Shown here one piece after another: positions 1-6,830 of a stretch of 33,500 nucleotides of DNA (the first letter of the stretch is position 1; the number at the start of each line of letters is the position of its first letter). A program made the position numbers and the translations under genes. Source of the DNA: Ruminococcus sp. (GTDB lineage: Bacteria; Bacillota; Clostridia; Oscillospirales; Ruminococcaceae); the NCBI GenBank assembly GCA_024403995.1, contig JAKSQT010000020.1, forward strand, positions 1 through 33,500. The letters are read 5' to 3'. A model generated the notes under the pieces. The model saw only the letters and a program-made list of their open reading frames with translations, did not search any database and was not told the DNA's origin.

Positions 1-54
1 ATCTACTGTACCTATCTGTTTTTTCTTACTCAAAACGGGTTTTTAGAGGTGCCC
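1..54. repeat. MITE-1 element, right end only (cut by window edge)
   Basis: These 54 bases match the right end of the complete copy ending at 33240 with one mismatch, and end in the same terminal sequence GGGTTTTTAGAGGTGCCC. The rest of the element lies outside the window. The base string after it begins TTAA, which would be the target duplication if the other flank reads the same. It lies 6 bp beyond the stop codon of the patatin-like gene. Confidence 0.85.
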
Positions 55-60
55 TTAAAT

Positions 61-909
61 TTATTTTGAAAGAAAATCAATAATACTTTCAAGTTTTTCA
101 TTGGCAATTCTGCGTCCTATGCGATAAACTCTCTGTATGACATCGGTATCGTGCTCGATATGTCCGATAGGAAGCTGGATATCGGGAGCGATAACTAATG
201 CTTTTCCGCTTTTTTCGGATGCACGGACATATTTCAGTTCATTGTTATACATCTTATGTCTGTCCGCAACTGCCTTTACAAAATTAGGATATTTCCTGTA
301 TTTCATTTTCACAAGCGACAGGCTTTTTGTCTTTTCCTTAATATAATTTCTCGGCTGTGTCAGGATAACAACATTCCTGTCATAGCCGCTTTTTTCCATA
401 AACGAAAGCGGTATGGAATCGGATATTCCGCCGTCAAGAAATCTTTTTCCGTCAAGCTCAACATAATTTGACACAAGAGGCATAGATGCAGATGCCCTCA
501 GCCATTCAAGGTCATTATAATCGGCACGTCTCATTTTGTGGTAAAACGGCTTTCCCGTGGCAAGGTCTGTACATACCACGAAAAATTCCATCGGTGACTC
601 CTCAAACGCTTTTTTATCAAATATATCAAGCTTTTCAGGAATGGTATGATAGCAGAATTCTCCGCCGAAAAGATCGCCTGTTGTCAGAAGTGACTTTCCG
701 CTGCAAAAGCTTTTATTATCGGCAAATCTGAGGGTATAGCGGATAGCACGTCCTCTCTGCCCTGATTTGATATTGCAGCCGAATGCAGCACCTGCGGATA
801 CTCCGACAGCGCCGTCAAATTCTATGCCGTTCTCCATTAATACATCGATCACTCCTGCGGTAAACATACCACGCATCGCTCCGCCTTCAAGCACAAGTCC
901 ATTCTTCAT
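61..909 (-). CDS. Patatin-like phospholipase family protein
   Basis: The 282-residue protein is a predicted cytoplasmic serine lipase/acyl hydrolase of the bacterial patatin (RssA/YlbK-like) type. The sequence shows the glycine-rich oxyanion segment LVLEGGAMRG near residues 6-13, the nucleophile elbow GVSAG with Ser38, and the catalytic Asp159 in LDGG, so the Ser-Asp dyad is intact. The length is normal for the single-domain family. GGAGA lies about 7 bases before the ATG. The gene is last in a minus-strand series after aroB, aroA, aroC and a DUF4364 gene, with only 16 bp separating it from the latter, so co-transcription is likely. The substrate cannot be told from sequence; no signal peptide is visible. 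Confidence 0.9.
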   Translation of the reverse strand: MKNGLVLEGGAMRGMFTAGVIDVLMENGIEFDGAVGVSAGAAFGCNIKSGQRGRAIRYTLRFADNKSFCSGKSLLTTGDLFGGEFCYHTIPEKLDIFDKKAFEESPMEFFVVCTDLATGKPFYHKMRRADYNDLEWLRASASMPLVSNYVELDGKRFLDGGISDSIPLSFMEKSGYDRNVVILTQPRNYIKEKTKSLSLVKMKYRKYPNFVKAVADRHKMYNNELKYVRASEKSGKALVIAPDIQLPIGHIEHDTDVIQRVYRIGRRIANEKLESIIDFLSK

Positions 910-925
910 TTTTTATCTCCATTTA

Positions 926-1519
926 TCAGTTATCGCTTAAATCGTAGGGCAGTTCTTCATTTGAAAGTGCAAGGTCTATTATCTTGCTGTAAAATCCGGC
1001 AGGATTAAGCATGACCTTCTCTCCGATCAGCTTTGCCTGTGTCAGATCAGGTGCATACAGCTTGAGATCCATAAGGTCAAAATTTGTATCAAGACATCGT
1101 ATACGTGCATAATACCCTTTTTCTGCCGGAATATACTCAATTTTCAGCTCTTTTTCATATTTTCGCCTTGCATAGTATTTAAGAGCTGCAAGCACCAGCT
1201 TATCTCTGTATGACTTCGGCGCATATATCTTTAATTCTTTAGCGCAGGTCATTCCTTTTTGTTCAAGCACGTAGCAGTCATTCAGCGCACTGTCTTTCTG
1301 AATGGAAATAAGCCCGTTTGTCAGAAGATAGTCGATAGAATCCTGATAGTAGAAATAATTGACTATTCCCGTTCCGATAGCTATCTCATAAAGCTGTTCA
1401 GTTTCAATGGGCTTGTCGATCTTGTAAAGCAGATAGCAGATAAGAATATTCAGCGTAGGTACGTCACGAATTTCCGTATCTGCACGTTCTGCCATTTTCT
1501 TTATATTTTCTTCCTGCAT
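926..1519 (-). CDS. DUF4364 family protein
   Basis: This 197-residue protein matches, from memory of the family, DUF4364 proteins of Clostridia. It is predicted cytoplasmic and largely helical at the N terminus; residues about 20-95 (LNILICYLLYKIDKPIETEQ onward) look like a winged-helix arrangement, followed by a mixed alpha/beta C-terminal half. This suggests a DNA-binding or regulatory role, which is inference. The start has AAGGTG placed 6-7 bases upstream. It lies 9 bp after aroC and 16 bp before the patatin-like gene, so it sits inside the aro transcription unit. No enzymatic motif was seen. Confidence 0.75.
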   Translation of the reverse strand: MQEENIKKMAERADTEIRDVPTLNILICYLLYKIDKPIETEQLYEIAIGTGIVNYFYYQDSIDYLLTNGLISIQKDSALNDCYVLEQKGMTCAKELKIYAPKSYRDKLVLAALKYYARRKYEKELKIEYIPAEKGYYARIRCLDTNFDLMDLKLYAPDLTQAKLIGEKVMLNPAGFYSKIIDLALSNEELPYDLSDN

Positions 1520-1528
1520 ATTATCACC

Positions 1529-2614
1529 TTAGCAAAAATTCGGATAATCTATCATATGTGAGAGAAGCGCAATATTCACTGCCGCCTCAACACACGGTAC
1601 AGAGGCAGGCACTGTACACGGAATATGTCCGCTTGTATTGTCTGCTGTCTCCTCAGTCATCTCGTGAAAATTTACCGCTCCCTCAAGCTTTGCGACTGAC
1701 GGAGACGGCTTGAATGCCACTCTCAGAGTCACAGGCATACCCGATGAAATTCCGCCGAGTATACCGCCGTGATTGTTTGTTTTTGTAAGAACATGACCAT
1801 GCTCATCAACATAGAAATCATCGTTGTTCTGGCTTCCTACCATCATTGCGGAGCTGAAGCCTGCGCCGAATTCCAGTCCCATAACGCCCGGAATGCCGAA
1901 GATGAGCTGTGCGATATTGTTCTCCAGACCGTCAAAAATAGGCGAACCTATGCCCGCAGGTACATTCACTGATGCACATTCAATGACACCGCCGAGCGAT
2001 TCTCCCGACTGACGGGCTTTTTCGATATCCTCCGTCATGAGCCAGCCTTTTCTGTCATTGATAACAGGGAATTCCTTGCTGCGTATGCTCTTTACGCCGT
2101 CACGGGTGATATTCACCGGGTCAAAGGGATTGTCCCTGATATCATGAAGCTGCAAAATATGCGCTCCTGTGTATATGCCTCGTCTTTCAAGAATCTGACC
2201 GCAGACCGCACCTGCAAAGCAAAGCGGTACAGTCAGCTTATCGGAAAAATGTCCGCTGTTACGCACATCATTGAAGCCTCTGTAGCGTACTGCGCCTGTA
2301 TAGTCTGCATGACCCGGACGCACAAGGTTGTCCAGTTCATCGTTTTTCGGTTGAGCAGACGGGATATTCTGAATGAACGCACACAGCGGCGCACCTGTTG
2401 TACGGTCATTGTAGACACCGGACATAATGTGCGGACGCATATTATCCCATGGATTACCGCCGTTCACTATATTACGTCTTGCCATGAAAGCAGAAAGTTC
2501 CTCGGCATTCAGATGTTCTCCCGAAGGAAGATTATCTATTGTCACCCCAATGGCAGGCCCTTCAGCCTCTCCGAAAATTGAGACGGATATCCTGTTATTC
2601 CAAATTGATGACAT
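1529..2614 (-). CDS. aroC: Chorismate synthase with altered GESHG motif
   Basis: Last step of the shikimate pathway: FMN-dependent 1,4-elimination of phosphate from EPSP to give chorismate. The start is taken at MSSIWNNRIS because GGAGGT lies 8 bases before it; this gives 361 residues, the normal length, and a 20-bp overlap with aroA. Family landmarks are RPGHADYTG with His102, GFNDVRNSGHFSDKLT, GESLGGVIE, GIPGVMGLEFGAGF and TKTNNHGGILGGISSGMP. Oddity: the N-terminal signature normally read as FGESHG is FGEAEG here (Ala17, Glu18), so one of the two conserved active-site histidines is absent. The rest of the fold is well preserved, so I keep the assignment. Confidence 0.93.
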   Translation of the reverse strand: MSSIWNNRISVSIFGEAEGPAIGVTIDNLPSGEHLNAEELSAFMARRNIVNGGNPWDNMRPHIMSGVYNDRTTGAPLCAFIQNIPSAQPKNDELDNLVRPGHADYTGAVRYRGFNDVRNSGHFSDKLTVPLCFAGAVCGQILERRGIYTGAHILQLHDIRDNPFDPVNITRDGVKSIRSKEFPVINDRKGWLMTEDIEKARQSGESLGGVIECASVNVPAGIGSPIFDGLENNIAQLIFGIPGVMGLEFGAGFSSAMMVGSQNNDDFYVDEHGHVLTKTNNHGGILGGISSGMPVTLRVAFKPSPSVAKLEGAVNFHEMTEETADNTSGHIPCTVPASVPCVEAAVNIALLSHMIDYPNFC

Positions 2615-3842
2615 TTGCCATACCTCCGAGCATATTGTAATCTTTGAAGAAATCGGGATAGGACTTTTCAACAGCCTCTGCTCCCCTGATTATTACGTTT
2701 TCTGTACATCCGAGCGCCGCAATTGCAGCCGCCATAACGATTCTGTGGTCGCCGTATCCGTTTACTGTACCGCCTTTAAGTCCGCCTGACGGTCTGATGA
2801 TGAGTCCGTCGTCAGTAACCTTGACATCTCCGCCAAGGGCATTTATCATAGCCGCCGTTGATTCAAGACGGTCACTTTCCTTGATGCGGAGGCGCTGGGC
2901 ATTGAATATCACTGATTCTTCGCTGCCGTATGCCGCAAGCACAGACAATACCGGCACAAGATCGGGAATATCCGAACAGTCTGCCCTGAATGATCTTATT
3001 TTGCCGTTATGACAGGCTTTACGGATAATATCAAGGATACGCCTGTCGCCCTGAACGCTGTTTTCGTTCAGATTTCCAAGCTCAACAGCCGAATTCACGG
3101 CATTTGCAACATAGAAGAATGCCGCCTGCGAATAGTCTCCCTCGACCTTTTCGCTGTGTGAATGATATGACTGACCGCCCTTGATGCTCCAGCCGTTTTC
3201 GTTTTCCGTTACATAAACGCCGAAACGCTTCATTGTATCGATAGTGATATCCACATAAGGACGTGATTCAAGCTTTGATGTCAGGACAATTTCAGAATCG
3301 CCCTTTAACAGCGGAAGTGCGAAAAGCAGTCCCGTGATGAACTGCGAGGAGACATTGCCTTCGACCTCATATGTACCGCTTTTAAGCTGTCCTGATACCG
3401 TAAACGGCATCGTATTGTTATACTCAAAATGTACGCCGTTTTTTCCGAGTTCACGTACATATATATCGATCGGACGCTGTGGAAGCCTTCCTCTGCCGAT
3501 AAATTCAGCTTCACAGCCGAGTGCAGCCGCTACCGGAATGACAAAACGCAGAGTCGAGCCGCTTTCATTGCAGTCTATGATCTTCTTTCCGCCGCCGCTG
3601 CCGCATAAGCCTGTAATGCTCACCGTACCGTTTCCCTCGTCAGTCCATTTCATGCCGAGAGCCTGCATTGCGCCGATCGTTGCATCTATGTCCTTTGAGC
3701 CGCTTATTCCGCTTATCACCGAGGTTTTTCCGTCTCCTGCAAGAGCCGCACAGATAACTGCTCTGTGAGCACAGCTCTTTGATGACGGTATATCAAGCTT
3801 TCCTCTTAAAACCGAGGGGGTTATGCATACTTCCATGTTCAT
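2595..3842 (-). CDS. aroA: 3-phosphoshikimate 1-carboxyvinyltransferase (EPSP synthase)
   Basis: Joins phosphoenolpyruvate to shikimate-3-phosphate in aromatic amino acid synthesis; cytoplasmic. The protein (415 residues, or 413 from the second ATG) is slightly shorter than the usual ~430. It shows the two-lobed EPSP signatures: PSSKSCAHRA near residue 20, NESGSTLRF, GRGRLPQRPIDIY, RLRIKESDRLES and GYGDHRIVMAAA. Its first ATG overlaps the aroB stop in an ATGA arrangement, a sign of translational coupling. The ATG two codons on (position 3836) has the better-spaced GGGAG, so the true start may be there. The 3' end overlaps aroC by 20 bp. Confidence 0.95.
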   Translation of the reverse strand: MNMEVCITPSVLRGKLDIPSSKSCAHRAVICAALAGDGKTSVISGISGSKDIDATIGAMQALGMKWTDEGNGTVSITGLCGSGGGKKIIDCNESGSTLRFVIPVAAALGCEAEFIGRGRLPQRPIDIYVRELGKNGVHFEYNNTMPFTVSGQLKSGTYEVEGNVSSQFITGLLFALPLLKGDSEIVLTSKLESRPYVDITIDTMKRFGVYVTENENGWSIKGGQSYHSHSEKVEGDYSQAAFFYVANAVNSAVELGNLNENSVQGDRRILDIIRKACHNGKIRSFRADCSDIPDLVPVLSVLAAYGSEESVIFNAQRLRIKESDRLESTAAMINALGGDVKVTDDGLIIRPSGGLKGGTVNGYGDHRIVMAAAIAALGCTENVIIRGAEAVEKSYPDFFKDYNMLGGMANVINLE

Positions 3843-4879
3843 TCTCCCATAAGCCTTGAAAATTCGGATACAGTGACCTTTTTTATCTCCGCTTTGCCTA
3901 TTTCCTCACATACAATATAGTTTATCATGTCGGACTCACGCTTTTTGTCCTTTGAGCAGAATGGCAGCAGCTCATTCATCGGTATATCCGTACCTACAGG
4001 CAGTTCATATGCTCCGATGCATTTTTTCAGTCTGCCTGCGACCTGTGGTGCAAGTCTGTCCGATATCATGCACATACCTGCCGCTACGCCGTTTCCGTGG
4101 GTAAAATCAGTATAATTATGCCATGCTTCAAGCGCATGACCGAGAGTATGACCGAAATTCAGTATCATTCTCTCTCCCCTGTCAAATTCGTCATGCTCGA
4201 CCACGTCACGCTTTATATCAATGCAGGTATACACAATATCGTCCATTGCTTCGTCAACGGTATCAAGGTCATGCTTCTCAAAAAGCTCAAAAAGATGGCT
4301 GTCTCTTATCATTCCGTATTTTATTGCTTCTGCCATGCCGTCCGCAAGTACATCACGGGGCAGAGTTTTCAGCGTATCACTGTCACATAATACAAGGACA
4401 GGCTGCTTGAATGCTCCAACGAGATTTTTGCCGCCTTTTATGTCGATGGCAGTCTTTCCGCCGACTGACGAATCGACCTGTGCAAGCAGCGTAGTGGGGA
4501 TCTGGACAAACTGAATGCCCCTGAGATATGATGCGGCTGCAAATCCTGTAATATCGCCGACTACGCCGCCTCCGAGAGCGATGAGGATATCGCTTCTTGT
4601 GATATTGAATTCACATAGGAAATCATAGATATCGCCAAGATTTGAGAGAGATTTTGACTGTTCGCCGTGCGGAAATGTGAATACCCTGCATTCAAATCCG
4701 CTGTTTTCAAGTGATCTTACAACAGTATCACCGTAAAGTGCCCCGACGGTATCATCTGTAATTACAGCGGCTTTTCGGGCGGAAGTGACCTCTGCGATAT
4801 ACTTTCCGCATTCTTTAACTGCTCCCCTTTCAATGAGCACATCATAAGGGCAGCTCGTATTTACATGGATCTTCTTCAT
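3839..4879 (-). CDS. aroB: 3-dehydroquinate synthase
   Basis: NAD- and metal-dependent cyclisation of DAHP to 3-dehydroquinate. The 346-residue protein has the GGGVVGDITGF nucleotide-binding segment, IPTTLLAQVDSSVGGKTAID, GGKNLVGAFKQP, EAIKYGMIRD and the metal ligand region NFGHTLGHALE plus HGNGVAAGM. The open frame continues far upstream, but only because it reads through a MITE-2 element; the real start is MKKIHVNTSC, with GGAGGT 8 bases before the ATG. It is the first gene of the aro operon. The 45 bp before the start separate it from the inserted element. Confidence 0.95.
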   Translation of the reverse strand: MKKIHVNTSCPYDVLIERGAVKECGKYIAEVTSARKAAVITDDTVGALYGDTVVRSLENSGFECRVFTFPHGEQSKSLSNLGDIYDFLCEFNITRSDILIALGGGVVGDITGFAAASYLRGIQFVQIPTTLLAQVDSSVGGKTAIDIKGGKNLVGAFKQPVLVLCDSDTLKTLPRDVLADGMAEAIKYGMIRDSHLFELFEKHDLDTVDEAMDDIVYTCIDIKRDVVEHDEFDRGERMILNFGHTLGHALEAWHNYTDFTHGNGVAAGMCMISDRLAPQVAGRLKKCIGAYELPVGTDIPMNELLPFCSKDKKRESDMINYIVCEEIGKAEIKKVTVSEFSRLMGE

Positions 4880-4924
4880 AGCATATACCTCCGTTTTCCG
4901 AAATCGACCGCTTTGCAGTTTTAT

Positions 4925-5096
4925 GGCAACACCGCACAAAGATTGTGCGGCAGAAACGCAGTTAGATTTTTCGTCAGATTGTACAGAAATTTTGCAGGCA
5001 TACTGTCGTATGGCAAAGAATTTCTGTGCAAGATGACGGAAAAGATACAAGTTTATGACGTACAAAGTCGTCAGACGTGCTTTGTGCGGTGTTGCC
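4925..5096. mobile_element. MITE-2 element (172 bp, non-coding) in the aro leader
   Basis: Perfect 17-bp terminal inverted repeats, GGCAACACCGCACAAAG and its complement, bound a 172-bp element flanked on both sides by TTAT (4921-4924 and 5097-5100), a clear 4-bp target duplication. A second inner inverted repeat (about 4969-5036, CGTCA..ACAGAAATT) is nearly perfect, so the whole element can fold into a branched hairpin. There is no transposase gene. It lies between the aro promoter and aroB, so it is transcribed as 5' UTR. A second copy starts at 33330 with about 11 differences counted by eye. Confidence 0.88.
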
Positions 5097-5127
5097 TTAT
5101 ATGAGCACAATAATCTATACATTAAAA

Positions 5128-5156
5128 ATTATACCACGTTTTAAAAAATGTGTCAA
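5128..5156 (-). promoter_or_regulatory. Sigma-A-type promoter of the aro operon
   Basis: On the minus strand TTGACA (5151-5156) is followed after exactly 17 bases by TATAAT (5128-5133). This is a consensus promoter facing aroB. Transcripts would begin near 5120 and cross the MITE-2 element before reaching aroB. Confidence 0.85.
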
Positions 5157-5197
5157 TAGTACTGATGGTTGCAAATATAATAATACGCTCTCAAAAT

Positions 5198-5230
5198 TTG
5201 ACAAATTTTTTAAGTTTTATATGCTATAAT
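5198..5230 (+). promoter_or_regulatory. Extended -10 promoter for the spoIIA operon
   Basis: TGCTATAAT (5222-5230) is an extended -10 element. A TTGACA at 5198-5203 is 21 bases away, too far for a standard pairing, so recognition may rest on the extended -10. AAAGGAGG at 5246-5253 follows before the first gene. I did not see a convincing sigma-H-type site, which drives spoIIA in Bacillus. Confidence 0.55.
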
Positions 5231-5260
5231 TTGGCATACAGACAAAAAGGAGGAAATACC

Positions 5261-5566
5261 ATGCAAATGGAGATAAAAAATGAAAACGGTGCGTCAGTTG
5301 CCATGATAAGCGGCGAGATCGACCACCACAATGCAAAGGAGCTTCGCACACAGCTTGACAGGTACATAATCAGCTCAAAACCGCCCGAACTTGTTATAGA
5401 CCTTGGAAATATCACGTTCATGGACAGTTCAGGCATCGGTCTTATCATGGGCAGATGCCGTCTTATGCAGGAATGCGGCGGCAGACTCATCGTACACAGT
5501 CCGCAGCCGTACATCAAAAGAGTGCTGAAACTTTCAGGCATAGAACGTATTGTCAGCATAGTCTGA
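5261..5566 (+). CDS. spoIIAA: Anti-sigma F factor antagonist (STAS domain)
   Basis: The 101-residue protein is a single STAS domain. In the known system the unphosphorylated form releases sigma F from SpoIIAB by partner switching; SpoIIAB phosphorylates a conserved serine. That site is visible in ITFMDSSGIGLIMG, around residues 48-61. The start is set at MQMEIKNENG because AAAGGAGG stands 7 bases upstream; the open frame extends further without a ribosome site. The next gene, encoding the matching anti-sigma kinase, begins 13 bp later and the sigma factor follows, the classic order. Confidence 0.92.
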   Translation: MQMEIKNENGASVAMISGEIDHHNAKELRTQLDRYIISSKPPELVIDLGNITFMDSSGIGLIMGRCRLMQECGGRLIVHSPQPYIKRVLKLSGIERIVSIV

Positions 5567-5579
5567 AAAGGAGAAAATT

Positions 5580-6017
5580 ATGGAAATAATAAATGAGATC
5601 AAGTTTACAATGCCGTCTCTTTCGGTCAACGAGAGCACCGCAAGAGCCGTAGTATCGTCATTTCTGATACAGGCTGACCCGACTGTCGAGGAGCTTTCCG
5701 ACATACGCACAGCCGTTTCGGAAGCCGTCACAAACTGCATCGTCCACGGATATCGTCACAAAAAGGGAAATATCGAGCTTACAGTGCGTCTGCTGCCTGA
5801 AAGAATCGCATATATCCGAATCAAGGACAAGGGATGCGGCATAAAGGACATAAAACAGGCAATGGAACCACTTTTCACAACCGCACCGGAGGAAGAACGC
5901 TCCGGACTCGGCTTTTCTGTAATGGAATCGTTCATGGACAAGCTTTCAGTCCGCAGTATTCCCGAAAAAGGTACGATCATCACTATGAGAAAGAAGCTGT
6001 CATCTCATGGAGAATAA
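5580..6017 (+). CDS. spoIIAB: Anti-sigma F factor, serine protein kinase
   Basis: The 145-residue GHKL-type ATPase binds and silences sigma F and phosphorylates SpoIIAA. The N-box EAVTNCIVHGY (about residues 48-58), the G1 box IKDKGCGIKD and the G2-like segment ERSGLGFSVME are all present. AAAAGGAGAAAATT precedes the ATG. The 3' end overlaps the sigma gene by 11 bp, which keeps anti-sigma and sigma production coupled. The length matches the family. Confidence 0.93.
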   Translation: MEIINEIKFTMPSLSVNESTARAVVSSFLIQADPTVEELSDIRTAVSEAVTNCIVHGYRHKKGNIELTVRLLPERIAYIRIKDKGCGIKDIKQAMEPLFTTAPEEERSGLGFSVMESFMDKLSVRSIPEKGTIITMRKKLSSHGE

Positions 6018-6666
6018 CGAAAAAAAGCCGTCTGCCGAGGAAAATCTCGGTCTTGTACATCTTTGTGCAAACCGTTTCCGTGGACGTGGAATTGACTATG
6101 AGGAGCTTTATTCCGCAGGCTGTGAAGGACTTGTCAAGGCTGTCAGGGCATTCGATGCGGACAGAGGCGTAAAATTTTCAACATATGCCGTTCCCGTTAT
6201 TCTTGGCGAAATAAAGCGGCTTTTCCGTGACGGCGGCGCAGTTCGTGTCAGCCGCAGTCTGAAAGAGCTGTCACTGAAAATACAAAAGATCAGTGAGGAT
6301 TTCCGTCAGCGTGAAATGCGTGAGCCTGTCATCAGCGAGCTTGCAGAGCTTTCGGGTGAACCTGAAGCTGTTGTTTCGGAGGCGCTTTGCGTAAGCCAGC
6401 CGCTTATTTCGCTTACTGCCGATGACGACGATGAAGGTCAGACAGATATACCATCCGAAGCGCCTGACAGAGCAATAGTTGATCTGCTTGCACTAAGGCA
6501 GATAATGGCACGGCTTGACAAAAATGACAGAACACTGCTTGAACTGCGCTACTTCCGTGAACTCACTCAGGCTAAGACCGCAAAACTTCTCGGTATGTCG
6601 CAGGTACAGGTGTCAAGGCGTGAAAAAAAGCTCCTCACCATGATGAGAGAGGAGCTTCTTGAATAG
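6007..6666 (+). CDS. sigF: RNA polymerase sigma-F factor (sporulation)
   Basis: A 219-residue sigma-70 family protein of the SigF/SigB/SigG group. Region 2 is read in YEELYSAGCEGLVKAV and FDADRGVKFSTYAVPVILGE; the VSRSLKELSLKI stretch is typical of the forespore sigma group; region 4 is in LLELRYFRELTQAKTAKLLG with a recognition helix near SQVQVSRREKK. The start overlaps spoIIAB by 11 bp and has no strong ribosome site, which fits coupling. Sigma F acts in the forespore in model sporulators; presence of this operon suggests spore-forming ability or a remnant of it, which the window cannot decide. Confidence 0.93.
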   Translation: MENNEKKPSAEENLGLVHLCANRFRGRGIDYEELYSAGCEGLVKAVRAFDADRGVKFSTYAVPVILGEIKRLFRDGGAVRVSRSLKELSLKIQKISEDFRQREMREPVISELAELSGEPEAVVSEALCVSQPLISLTADDDDEGQTDIPSEAPDRAIVDLLALRQIMARLDKNDRTLLELRYFRELTQAKTAKLLGMSQVQVSRREKKLLTMMREELLE

Positions 6667-6828
6667 TATTGCTCCACCAACTAAATCTTGAATTTTTCTG
6701 CTTGTCCTGAAGAAGAAATTCTGCGTCAGAAAACCTTGAAATACGTCAGTATTCCTGCGGCTTTCTTCCTTGACTTTCTTCTTCAGTACTTCGTATAAAA
6801 TATTCAAGACTTAATTGGCGGAGCAATA
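6667..6828. repeat. Long imperfect hairpin repeat (~162 bp) between convergent genes
   Basis: The left end TATTGCTCC and the right end GGAGCAATA are inverted, and the match continues inward through about 30 bases (left ACCAACTAAATCTTGAATTT, right with a few changes). An inner inverted pair CTGAAGAAGAAA / TTTCTTCTTCAG strengthens the fold. It fills the space between the sigF stop and the stop of the LRR-dockerin gene almost exactly, so it probably works as a two-way transcription barrier. I saw no clear target duplication and no second copy in this window. Confidence 0.7.
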
Positions 6829-6830
6829 TC

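Noticed and set aside
4925-5096. The aro leader element as a T-box or riboswitch
   Set aside because: It has terminal inverted repeats, a target duplication and a second copy in an unrelated place, and no terminator follows it.
4880-5122. N-terminal extension of aroB (81 extra codons)
   Set aside because: The extension is translation through the MITE-2 element; the ribosome site and family length both support the start at 4879.
5261-6666. Reading the three-gene set as an rsbV-rsbW-sigB stress operon
   Set aside because: The sigma factor has the short sigma-F-like layout with VSRSLKELSLKI, there are no other rsb genes, and the three-gene order matches spoIIA.
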